Origin: Pseudothioglobus sp905182815
Lineage (GTDB): Bacteria; Pseudomonadota; Gammaproteobacteria; PS1; Pseudothioglobaceae
DNA: 64,000 bases
Assembly (NCBI RefSeq): GCF_048087625.1
Contig: NZ_CP159805.1
Location: forward strand, 1,364,001-1,428,000
Reading direction: 5' to 3'
Shown here: positions 15,281 through 23,448 of the stretch, one piece after another
How positions within the stretch are numbered: position 1 is the stretch's first letter
Layout: each line of letters starts with the position of its first letter
Notes under the pieces: generated by a model
What the model was told of the DNA's origin: nothing
Seen by the model: only the letters and a program-made list of their open reading frames with translations
The model's database searches: none
Program-made: the position numbers and the translations under genes

Positions 15281-16651
15281 ATGGGCATTAAAGGAAGTGA
15301 CTTCGAGGTTGAATTGAAAGGATATTCAGGGCATGGATTAATCCACTCAAAAGATGTTGATGATGAAATTACACGTATTGGTCCTGGATCGCCAGCAGGT
15401 GAATACCTTAGAAGATACTGGCAGCCAGTTTTTATCTCTTCTGAACTCGATGATCTTCCTTTATCAATAAAAATTCTGGGTGAAGAACTTGTTCTATTTC
15501 GAGACAAAAGCAATCAATTAGGATTGGTTCATAAACAATGCCCCCATAGGCAAGCTTCTCTTGAATTTGGTATTTGTCAAGAAATAGGAATTCAATGTTG
15601 CTACCATGGATGGCACTTTGGCATTGATGGAACATTATTAGATGTTCCTGGGCAGCCTGCACATGTAGCTGACATTATTAAACAGAGGGTTCGACTTGGC
15701 GCCTATCCGACTTATGAATTTAAAGGTTTAATTTTTGCCTATCTTGGGCCAATTGATGAAAAACCCGAATTCCCAATGTATGACAGCCTAAATTTTAAAG
15801 ATATGGAAATGGTACCCTATAAGGCACCCTTCAATTGCAACTGGCTTCAGGTTTTGGATGCTATAGTTGATCCAATTCACACCTCTTTCCTTCATTCAAA
15901 TATGAGTCGACAACAGTTTTCAGAAGGCTTTGGAGAAGTTGGACAGATTGATTTTTTTGAGCGTGATAGTTGGATTTTAGGCTGCAATACCAGGAGAGTT
16001 GGTGACAATATTTGGTTTAGGATTAACGAAGTTGTTTTGCCAAACTTTACTCAAGCAGGCGCAGCTTTTGCTGCAGATGGAACAAAGCAAATACACTATG
16101 GTAGAAGTTCATTTACACGATGGGTTGTTCCAATCGACGATGAAACAACTATCTGCTATGCCTGGGCTAATTTTGGGGAGAGAGGAGATCCACAGGAATT
16201 TAACACTCCAGAGGGTCCTGAACTAATTGAACAGGGTGAAATTTTTGATCGCCCCTACAAAGAACGTCAAAGATTTCCTGCAGACCGAGAAGCATGCGAA
16301 GGCATGGGTCCAATAAATATCCATAAAAATGAAAATTTATTACCAAGTGATCAAGGAGTTGCAATGATGCGTCAGAGAATTAGAGAGCAAATAAAAACTG
16401 TTGCCTCCGGCAAAAAACCATATCTAGCAAGTGGCATTAATGGATTGCCAGTTCCAACTTATGGAGGTGATTCTGTCCTTAATATTCCAGCGAGTAATTT
16501 GGAAGACAATTCCTTCTTAAGTAAACTTGCACATGAATTCGTTCAAATTCAATTTGAAGTCGATGGAAAGGTTGAAGAAGAGAGAGTTAAAATAGTCACG
16601 AAAAAATTAAAAGAAATACAATCAAGAGAAACTTCAAATACCAATAAATAA
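15281..16651 (+). CDS. Rieske non-heme iron oxygenase (phthalate dioxygenase/VanA-like architecture)
   Basis: Second Rieske oxygenase, only distantly related to the divergent neighbour. Rieske ligands: Cys87 and His89 (QCPHRQAS), Cys106 and His109 (CCYHGWHF). The iron site reads DAIVDPIHTSFLH with bridging Asp197 and ligands His200 and His205. GSPAGEYLRRYWQPV at the N-terminus is typical of the phthalate dioxygenase/LigX/vanillate demethylase type that acts as a homo-oligomer with a separate reductase. Length (456 aa) is usual. It has a strong AGGAGAGG ribosome site and is followed after 6 bases by the D-2-hydroxyacid dehydrogenase. Candidate reactions are aromatic hydroxylation or O/N-demethylation; the substrate is not identifiable. 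Confidence 0.87.
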   Translation: MGIKGSDFEVELKGYSGHGLIHSKDVDDEITRIGPGSPAGEYLRRYWQPVFISSELDDLPLSIKILGEELVLFRDKSNQLGLVHKQCPHRQASLEFGICQEIGIQCCYHGWHFGIDGTLLDVPGQPAHVADIIKQRVRLGAYPTYEFKGLIFAYLGPIDEKPEFPMYDSLNFKDMEMVPYKAPFNCNWLQVLDAIVDPIHTSFLHSNMSRQQFSEGFGEVGQIDFFERDSWILGCNTRRVGDNIWFRINEVVLPNFTQAGAAFAADGTKQIHYGRSSFTRWVVPIDDETTICYAWANFGERGDPQEFNTPEGPELIEQGEIFDRPYKERQRFPADREACEGMGPINIHKNENLLPSDQGVAMMRQRIREQIKTVASGKKPYLASGINGLPVPTYGGDSVLNIPASNLEDNSFLSKLAHEFVQIQFEVDGKVEEERVKIVTKKLKEIQSRETSNTNK

Positions 16652-16657
16652 ATACCT

Positions 16658-17686
16658 ATGGCAAGTGATAATAAAATAAGAGTTCATTTTAAGAGTAATC
16701 ATGCTGACCCTGATTCATTCCCACCAACTATTGAAGGGGAAAGTGTTTTTGCTATTACCAAAGAAAGGTTTGATAATGCAATTGAAAGCTACCCTGATTT
16801 AAAAAACAAAATTGAGCCAATTTTTGATTGGGATTTAGAGAACTTTTATGAATCCATGAAGACTGCTGAGGTTCTTGTGTGCTGGGATTTTCCTACTGAG
16901 AATCTTGCTGAAATTGCGCCTAAACTTCGATGGATTCATATTATTGGTGCAGGGGTAGAACATTTATGTCCAATGGACTGGGTGCCAGAACACGTTTCAG
17001 TTGTTAATAATCGGGGCGTGCACTCAGCAAAAGCAGGGGAGTTTGGTCTAATGAGTGTGCTAATGTTGCATACGCATATCCCTGAAATCATTCAAAATCA
17101 ACAAAACAAGCATTGGGAATCTCTCTATTCATCTCCAATATTAGGTAAGACATTGCTGGTTATAGGTACAGGCAATATAGGACATGCTGCGGCAAAAAAA
17201 TGCAAATTATTGGGCATGAAAGTAATTGGGGTAAGTCGTCATGGGATGCCTTTAGAAGGCGTCGATCAAATGGTTAAGGTAGACAAATTAGATGAAGTAC
17301 TCCCTGCAGCTGATTACATTTTTATGTCTACACCGAATACAACTGAAACATTTAATTTATTAGATAAAAGGCGTCAATCATTAATGAAGCCAGGAGTAGG
17401 TATTGTTAATGTTGGAAGGGCTGCCACAATGGACTATGATGCTCTTGTAGAGAACTTAAATTCTGGTCACATCAAGGCTGCTATTATTGATGTTTTTGAT
17501 CCTGAGCCACTCCCTTCAAATTCAATATTATGGGACACACCGAACTTAATGGTTATGCCGCATATATCTGCTGATGATGGTGATACATATATTCCTCTAA
17601 CACTTGATCTCGTTCTAATGAATATGCAAAGATACATTGCTGATGAAAAATTAAATAATTTAATAAACCCTGATCTAGGATATTAA
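16658..17686 (+). CDS. D-2-hydroxyacid dehydrogenase family protein (glyoxylate/hydroxypyruvate reductase-like)
   Basis: NAD(P)-dependent dehydrogenase of the D-isomer 2-hydroxyacid family. The Rossmann motif GTGNIG is at 170-175, and the catalytic triad is Arg254 (NVGRAATMD), Glu283 (FDPEPLP) and His302 (MPHISADD). Length (342 aa) is slightly above the family average because of the N-terminal segment. It lies 6 bases after the Rieske gene on the same strand and ends 4 bases inside the 3' end of the convergent glycerate kinase gene. A pairing that reduces hydroxypyruvate or glyoxylate and passes D-glycerate to the kinase is attractive, but the genes are on opposite strands and substrate specificity cannot be read directly. 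Confidence 0.85.
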   Translation: MASDNKIRVHFKSNHADPDSFPPTIEGESVFAITKERFDNAIESYPDLKNKIEPIFDWDLENFYESMKTAEVLVCWDFPTENLAEIAPKLRWIHIIGAGVEHLCPMDWVPEHVSVVNNRGVHSAKAGEFGLMSVLMLHTHIPEIIQNQQNKHWESLYSSPILGKTLLVIGTGNIGHAAAKKCKLLGMKVIGVSRHGMPLEGVDQMVKVDKLDEVLPAADYIFMSTPNTTETFNLLDKRRQSLMKPGVGIVNVGRAATMDYDALVENLNSGHIKAAIIDVFDPEPLPSNSILWDTPNLMVMPHISADDGDTYIPLTLDLVLMNMQRYIADEKLNNLINPDLGY

Positions 17687-18825
17687 AGATTTAAATAATA
17701 TTTTTTATAGTGCTGGGCTGCTTTTTTTGCAGTAGCCATTAGACTATCATTGGGATTTGCAATTGACTGTTCAAATGATAGGTCATTAGAAATAATACTA
17801 AATACCTTGTCGATATCATATTTATTTTCCAGTATTTCATCATTCTCTGCACTACCTGCAATGACAAAGATACTGCATTTATGCTTTCTTGCATAATCAA
17901 TTACTCCCATTGGAGCTTTACCTCTAAAACTTTGACTATCAAACCTACCTTCGCCTGTTATTAGAAGATCTGTAGTTGATAGATGTTGCTCAAAATTAAG
18001 TTTTTCAAGAATAATTTGTACCCCACTTTTTTGATCCGCCTTTAAAAAAGCAAGAAAACCATAACCTATGCCGCCTGCTGAACCTGCTCCTGGGTGCATT
18101 GAGAGGTTATTATTTAATTTACTGGAAGCAATTCTGGAGTAATGACTCAATAGATTATCTAATTGATTAATCATCTTTTCATCAGCACCTTTTTGAGATC
18201 CAAAAATAACTGATGCGCCTTGCTGTCCAATGAGAGGATTGTCCACATCGCATGCAATCTCAAAACTGACTCCTTTGAGGCGTGAGTCGATAGAAGTAAT
18301 ATTAATATCTGAAAGTGTATTTAAACTTTCTACACCTCCAGTGAGTTCCTTACCAAAAGAATCTAAAAACTGGATTCCAATTGCCTCTAAAAAACCCATT
18401 CCTCCATCATTTGTTGCACTTCCTCCTAAACCAATAATAATATGCTCAGCACCTTCATCAATTGCAGCAAGTATGAGTTCACCAACTCCAAAACTAGAGG
18501 TATTCATTGGATTTCTTTTTTTAAGTGGAACTAGTTGCAAGCCACAAGCTTCAGCAATTTCGATTACTGCTGTTTTTGAATTGCCGAGCATACCCCACTT
18601 GGCATTGATATATTCTCCTAGAGGACCTGACACTTTCGTTGAAAAATACTTGCCTTGGGTTGCAGTAACTAAGACATCAACTGTTCCCTCTCCACCATCA
18701 GCAATCGGTAATTTTAAAATATTAGCATCTGGAAAAATACCTAAAAAACCTTCCTCAATTGCATTTGCTGCATCAGAAGCTGTTAAGGTTTCTTTAAAAG
18801 AATCAGGTGCAATTAATATCTTCAT
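17683..18825 (-). CDS. garK: Glycerate 2-kinase (GarK/GlxK family)
   Basis: Class II glycerate kinase, phosphorylating D-glycerate to 2-phosphoglycerate so that C2/C3 acids enter glycolysis or gluconeogenesis. Family landmarks: MKILIAPDSFKETLTASDAANAIEEG at the start (residues 1-26), LPIADGGEGTVD, the IIGLGGSATNDGGMG phosphate loop, PGAGSAGGIGYGFLAF and LITGEGRFDSQS. Length (380 aa) matches GarK/GlxK. It ends convergently with the dehydrogenase (4-base overlap of stop regions) and lies 16 bases after the DMT transporter gene in a gdpD-DMT-garK run that follows nuoN. Confidence 0.92.
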   Translation of the reverse strand: MKILIAPDSFKETLTASDAANAIEEGFLGIFPDANILKLPIADGGEGTVDVLVTATQGKYFSTKVSGPLGEYINAKWGMLGNSKTAVIEIAEACGLQLVPLKKRNPMNTSSFGVGELILAAIDEGAEHIIIGLGGSATNDGGMGFLEAIGIQFLDSFGKELTGGVESLNTLSDINITSIDSRLKGVSFEIACDVDNPLIGQQGASVIFGSQKGADEKMINQLDNLLSHYSRIASSKLNNNLSMHPGAGSAGGIGYGFLAFLKADQKSGVQIILEKLNFEQHLSTTDLLITGEGRFDSQSFRGKAPMGVIDYARKHKCSIFVIAGSAENDEILENKYDIDKVFSIISNDLSFEQSIANPNDSLMATAKKAAQHYKKYYLNL

Positions 18826-18841
18826 ATTTTACTTCTTTAAC

Positions 18842-19708
18842 TTAATTATATTTTTTACCCCACCTCTCAAGTGAGATTGTTGCAGTAAAAATAATAAACA
18901 TACCAAGCCACTGATTCATGCCCAGCATATCTTGAAGAAGAATTACACCTAAAATAATAGTAAAAATAGGCTCTAAGTACATCACATTTGAGGTTCGCAC
19001 GGGTCCAATAATTGATATTGACCTAAAGAAAAAGTAAATACCTCCAGTCATCCCCATTGCTGAAAGAATACTCCAAATTAACATCTCTGAAGATATTGAA
19101 GCTATAGGTTCTAAAGTGACTATAAAATATAACAACACAAAAACTACTGAAGGCAATACCATAATATATTGAATTAGGCCCCATCCTGATTCTACACTTT
19201 TATGGCGAGATAAAATATTTACAGTAACCTGGGCAAGAGAAGCAATAAGGCCCCAAAAAACGCCCCATAAATTCCAATCACTTGAATCTCCTTGAACTAA
19301 AATCCAGATGCCAAATAATGACACAAGAAGTGCGGCAGCTGATAAAAAATCAATGGATCTACTCTTAAGTATTGAGTTAACAAAAAAGGTAATAATTGGG
19401 AAAGTATAAATCACTACTACGGCTAAACTTAATGGAATCAAGCTTATTGAATACATATACGATGCAATAAAAATTGCTTGAAAAATACTAATTAGTATTA
19501 ATCTAATGTGTGTTGCCTTGCTTTTAATTTTCTTAGGTGATTTATTTAAAATACTTGCAAAAATAAAAGTACTAACATAGCGAACAGAAAGAAGAAGAAA
19601 TACGCCTCCTCCAACACCATAGAAATAGGGGGCAGTAGTGGCTGCAAGAGAAAAAAAGAATGCAGATAAAATTGCTGTAAAAATACTTGAAAATATCTTA
19701 TTACTCAT
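18842..19708 (-). CDS. DMT (EamA) family transporter
   Basis: Inner-membrane drug/metabolite transporter with two EamA repeats and about ten hydrophobic segments spread along 288 aa. Repeat landmarks: VVIYTFPIITFFVNSI at the end of repeat 1 and SNVMYLEPIFTIILGVILLQD at the end of repeat 2, the second being a common EamA signature. It ends with basic residues (ERWGKKYN). The ATG overlaps the stop of the phosphodiesterase gene by eight bases. Substrate unknown; the family exports amino acids, nucleosides or other metabolites. Confidence 0.87.
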   Translation of the reverse strand: MSNKIFSSIFTAILSAFFFSLAATTAPYFYGVGGGVFLLLSVRYVSTFIFASILNKSPKKIKSKATHIRLILISIFQAIFIASYMYSISLIPLSLAVVVIYTFPIITFFVNSILKSRSIDFLSAAALLVSLFGIWILVQGDSSDWNLWGVFWGLIASLAQVTVNILSRHKSVESGWGLIQYIMVLPSVVFVLLYFIVTLEPIASISSEMLIWSILSAMGMTGGIYFFFRSISIIGPVRTSNVMYLEPIFTIILGVILLQDMLGMNQWLGMFIIFTATISLERWGKKYN

Positions 19709-20402
19709 TTTGGATTTGGCCTGGATTATCTGTTGTGATAGATTGTACTCTCCAGCTAATCAATTTATTAGCAATATCAATATCATCAATTGTCCATGAG
19801 TGGTATTCAAAACCAGCATCCATAACTCGGTCAATTAAAGTTTTTGAGTTTTCATTATCTGAACTGAGGCCATCGGCCTTAATATCATTCAGTACATCTA
19901 ATATTTTATTTAAGTCATAGTTCGGCTCATATGAATATAACCAGTAAGCCTTATAATTAGGTGCTGCTGATTTAAAAGTCTTAATAACTCTCTCATCAAA
20001 TGAAATAATCACAGCTTGCTCGGTATGTATTTCAGATTGAGAAAGCTCTTTAATTAGGGGTCTTATAATCTCAATACCACACTTTATCTCTATAAATATT
20101 TTTTTACCAGAAGGCAATACGTTAAGCACTTCAGCTAGAGTAGGAATTTTTACTTTTGAATTATTAGAAATTTTATGAGATAAGTTGAGTTGCTTTAACT
20201 CTTCAAGAGTTGAGTCTTTAACAATTAACTTTTGATTACAAACTCTTTGAGTATCATCATCATGAATACAAACAATGGCACCATCCTTGGTAAGATGAAA
20301 ATCACCTTCTATCCCATCCACTCCTTTATCCCATGAGGCATTAAAAGCTGGTAAAGAATTTTCTGGTAGATCAAATGAAATACCTCGATGTGCAATAATC
20401 AT
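19701..20402 (-). CDS. ugpQ: Glycerophosphodiester phosphodiesterase
   Basis: Hydrolyses glycerophosphodiesters to glycerol 3-phosphate and an alcohol. GDPD family motifs: IIAHRG at the N-terminus with the catalytic His, LPENSLPAF, GIEGDFHLTKDG with metal-binding Glu/Asp, IHDDDT with the second catalytic His, and a C-terminal HSWTIDD. Length (233 aa) and absence of a signal peptide suit the cytoplasmic UgpQ type rather than GlpQ. It lies 44 bases downstream of nuoN on the same strand and overlaps the DMT gene, so it may be read through from the nuo operon. The choline or ethanolamine released could be a nitrogen source; that link is speculative. Confidence 0.87.
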   Translation of the reverse strand: MIIAHRGISFDLPENSLPAFNASWDKGVDGIEGDFHLTKDGAIVCIHDDDTQRVCNQKLIVKDSTLEELKQLNLSHKISNNSKVKIPTLAEVLNVLPSGKKIFIEIKCGIEIIRPLIKELSQSEIHTEQAVIISFDERVIKTFKSAAPNYKAYWLYSYEPNYDLNKILDVLNDIKADGLSSDNENSKTLIDRVMDAGFEYHSWTIDDIDIANKLISWRVQSITTDNPGQIQNE

Positions 20403-20446
20403 TGAGATATTCTACATAAAAATTTAGCAGTCTTTTTTTAAAAAAC

Positions 20447-21895
20447 TTAGAATAGTGAAACAGATAGCTCCATCCAGAAACTTGGCATCAAGCCAACGAC
20501 TAGAATAAGAATTCCATTGATAGAAAGCACAACCTTCATATCTAACGGAGCAGAAACCAGTATCTCTTTATCTACATCATCAAAATACATTGTTTTAATA
20601 ATTTGCAGATAATAGTAAGCACTTATTACAGCAAAGATTACCGCTGTTATAGCAAGAATTACATAGCCCTCTGCAACCACTTGCTGAAGAATAAATAACT
20701 TAGAATAAAAACCAATAAAGGGTGGAACACCAGCCATTGAAAGCATAACCACCAACATAATTAATGCAAACCATGGAGAATGTTTACTCAAACCTTGAAA
20801 ATCAGAAATTTGATCAGCCTCAAATCCCTTCCTATTTAGAACAATAATTGAACCAAAGGCCGCTAAACTCATCAAGATATAAGCCAGCACATAAAAGACT
20901 GCAGCGCCATAACCATCTACCACTCCTGTAACAAAACCTAGCAACACAAAACCAATATGGGATATTGTTGAGTAAGCAAGCATTCGTTTGATATTAGTTT
21001 GAGTTAATGCAACTAATGATCCTATTGCAATTGAGAGGACAGCTAAGATCATAAATAGATCTGCCCAGTAATGCTGAAGCTCTCCTAAACCATCAATTAA
21101 CAATCGAATCAGTAATGCGATCGCGGCAATTTTTGGTACAGTTGATAAAAACATAGTAACTGAAGTTGGTGATCCTTGATATACATCTGGAACCCACATA
21201 TGAAAAGGCACAGCTCCAAGTTTGAAAGCAATGCCAATGACTAAGAAAACTAAACCAAAATTAAGAATTAATGTTTGCTGAGAGCCCAAAGTTGAGGCAC
21301 TTGCAAAACTTGATATCTGGGAAATATCCAGGCTTCCACTTATTCCATAAATCATGGACATTCCATAAAGCAATAATCCCGAAGCAATAGCGCCCAGAAC
21401 AAAGTATTTAAGGGCAGCCTCAATAGCACTAGCTCTGTCTCTTGCTGTGGCAATAAGTGCATACAACGATAGTGACATTATTTCTAAACCCAAGTACAAA
21501 GTAAGGAGGCTATGTCCAGAAACCATTACCATCATTCCCAGTATTGACATCATTGCCAGAATAAAATACTCATTTCTTAAAAGCTCATGCGCCTTAAGAT
21601 AATGACGAGTATAGACAAGGGCAATAATTGCAAACCCAAGTATGAAAACTTTAAAAGTTGAGCCTAAAGAATCAAGAACAAAAGTACCAGAAAAAATTGT
21701 TGCATTCTCGCCAATTAAATTAAACGCCAAGAAACCTGTTATTAGAAGTGCTAACTGCGTCAAGTAATAAGTAAATTGCTTTAAACGTTGGCTTACAAAA
21801 AGGTCAAATAACAATATAAGTGAAATTGCAAATAATAAAAACAACTCTGGTAAAGCAAAGAGAAGTTCTGCAACATTAAAATTAAAGTTCATCAT
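20447..21895 (-). CDS. nuoN: NADH-quinone oxidoreductase subunit N
   Basis: Membrane subunit of respiratory complex I, one of the three antiporter-like proton channels. 482 aa with about 14 hydrophobic segments. Conserved TM5 Glu is seen in LYLGLEIMSLSLYAL, and the broken-helix region in PFHMWVPDVYQGSPTSVTMFLSTVPKIA. It is the last gene of the nuo operon, overlapping nuoM by four bases. Two ATGs are adjacent at the start (21895 and 21892). Confidence 0.96.
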   Translation of the reverse strand: MMNFNFNVAELLFALPELFLLFAISLILLFDLFVSQRLKQFTYYLTQLALLITGFLAFNLIGENATIFSGTFVLDSLGSTFKVFILGFAIIALVYTRHYLKAHELLRNEYFILAMMSILGMMVMVSGHSLLTLYLGLEIMSLSLYALIATARDRASAIEAALKYFVLGAIASGLLLYGMSMIYGISGSLDISQISSFASASTLGSQQTLILNFGLVFLVIGIAFKLGAVPFHMWVPDVYQGSPTSVTMFLSTVPKIAAIALLIRLLIDGLGELQHYWADLFMILAVLSIAIGSLVALTQTNIKRMLAYSTISHIGFVLLGFVTGVVDGYGAAVFYVLAYILMSLAAFGSIIVLNRKGFEADQISDFQGLSKHSPWFALIMLVVMLSMAGVPPFIGFYSKLFILQQVVAEGYVILAITAVIFAVISAYYYLQIIKTMYFDDVDKEILVSAPLDMKVVLSINGILILVVGLMPSFWMELSVSLF

Positions 21896-23439
21896 AATAA
21901 AACTGGTAGTTTAGTTGTAAGTGCTTGCTCAAGAAGATTAACAATGGAAGCATGCATTACCTCAATTACTGGCTGTGGGTATAAACCCATCCATAATACA
22001 GCAATAGCTAAAATAGCTAAGATTCCAAATTCCCTAGAATTGATATCACTCAAAGTGCTTACCTCTGGGTTAGTTATCTCTCCCCAAAAAACACGCTTAA
22101 CCATCCACAATGTATACGCAGCACCAATGATCAAAGTCATTGAAGCCAAAAATGCAAACCAAAAATTAGCTTGTAAAGCTCCAAGAATAACCATAAACTC
22201 CCCGACAAAACCTGAAGTTCCAGGAAGACCAGCATTTGCCATTGCAAATAGAACAGCAAAACCTGTAAATTTAGGCATTGAGTTTACAACCCCTCCATAG
22301 GTAGATATTTCTCTTGAGTGAAGTCTGTCATAAAGCACGCCAACAACTAAGAACATTGCTGCAGAAATAAAGCCATGAGAAATCATTTGAATCATTGCAC
22401 CTTCTAAGCCAAGATAAGCACTCTCAATACTTGCGCCACTAATAGAAATTAGCTCACCATTTGATCCCATTTTCATAATAGAAAATAACGCAAAAACACC
22501 TAAAGTAACAAAGCCCATATGGGAAATTGACGAGTAGGCAATCAATTTTTTCATATCTTTTTGAACCAGCGCTACAAAACCAATATAAACAATTGCGATC
22601 AAAGAGAGAACGATTACTACAGTTGCAAATGATGATGATGCATCCGGCGTGATAGGCAGTGAGAAGCGGAAAAATCCGTAACCACCCATCTTTAACATTA
22701 TAGCTGCCAAGATTACAGAGCCACCTGTTGGCGCTTGGACGTGAGCATCTGGAAGCCATGTATGGACAGGAAACATAGGTACCTTTACCGCGAAAGCAAG
22801 GAAGAAAGCCCAAAATATCCAACTCTGCTGAGCCATAGTAAGCGGCAAGGTGTACATTTCAGAAATTGCGAATGAGCCACTTAAATTGTACATATAAATA
22901 AGTGAAACCAGCATAAATACTGACCCTAGAAAAGTGTATAAAAAGAATTTAATCGAGGCATAGACACGATTTTGACCACCCCAGACACCAATAATTAAAA
23001 GCATTGGTATTAGTGATGACTCCCAAAAAACATAAAACAACATGGAGTCCATTGACGAAAAAACACCAATAATGAGGCCTTCCATGATTAAAAAAGCTGC
23101 CATATAATCTGCCACTCTATTCTTGATAACTTCCCACCCAGCAACAATTACTAATATTGTTGAAAAGGTGGTAAGAATAATTAGTGGCATTGATATTCCG
23201 TCAACACCTAGATGGTAAAAAATATTAAATTGAGTAATCCAACTGACCTTTTCTACAAACTGCATTGAGGAGGTTGAAGTGTCAAAATCTAAAAATAAAT
23301 TTATTGATAAGACGAAAACAATCACAGAAATACCAGCGCTTACCCAGCGGGCAAGTTGAGCTCTATTGTTTCCTATAAATAGGACTAAGCCAGCCCCTAA
23401 TATAGGAAGCCAAATTAAAATACTTAGTAATGAATCCAT
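21892..23439 (-). CDS. nuoM: NADH-quinone oxidoreductase subunit M
   Basis: Antiporter-like proton-pumping subunit of complex I, 515 aa, about 14 membrane segments. The conserved Glu region is FYVFWESSLIPMLLIIG; the channel helix region is PMFPVHTWLPDAHVQAPTGGSVILAAIMLKMGGYG; SSISHMGFVTLG follows. Length is normal. It lies nine bases after nuoL and overlaps nuoN by four. Confidence 0.97.
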   Translation of the reverse strand: MDSLLSILIWLPILGAGLVLFIGNNRAQLARWVSAGISVIVFVLSINLFLDFDTSTSSMQFVEKVSWITQFNIFYHLGVDGISMPLIILTTFSTILVIVAGWEVIKNRVADYMAAFLIMEGLIIGVFSSMDSMLFYVFWESSLIPMLLIIGVWGGQNRVYASIKFFLYTFLGSVFMLVSLIYMYNLSGSFAISEMYTLPLTMAQQSWIFWAFFLAFAVKVPMFPVHTWLPDAHVQAPTGGSVILAAIMLKMGGYGFFRFSLPITPDASSSFATVVIVLSLIAIVYIGFVALVQKDMKKLIAYSSISHMGFVTLGVFALFSIMKMGSNGELISISGASIESAYLGLEGAMIQMISHGFISAAMFLVVGVLYDRLHSREISTYGGVVNSMPKFTGFAVLFAMANAGLPGTSGFVGEFMVILGALQANFWFAFLASMTLIIGAAYTLWMVKRVFWGEITNPEVSTLSDINSREFGILAILAIAVLWMGLYPQPVIEVMHASIVNLLEQALTTKLPVLL

Positions 23440-23448
23440 ACTATTACC

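Noticed and set aside
18230..18874. Long open frame on the plus strand opposite glycerate kinase
   Set aside because: Antisense to a well-conserved kinase, low-complexity composition rich in Ser/Pro, no recognisable domain or ribosome site.
20403..20446. Terminator after nuoN
   Set aside because: The T/A runs there do not form a GC-containing stem; read-through into the phosphodiesterase gene is more likely.
22454..22822. Open frame of about 120 codons in another frame of the nuoM gene
   Set aside because: Lies entirely inside conserved NuoM coding sequence; composition is that of an out-of-frame translation.
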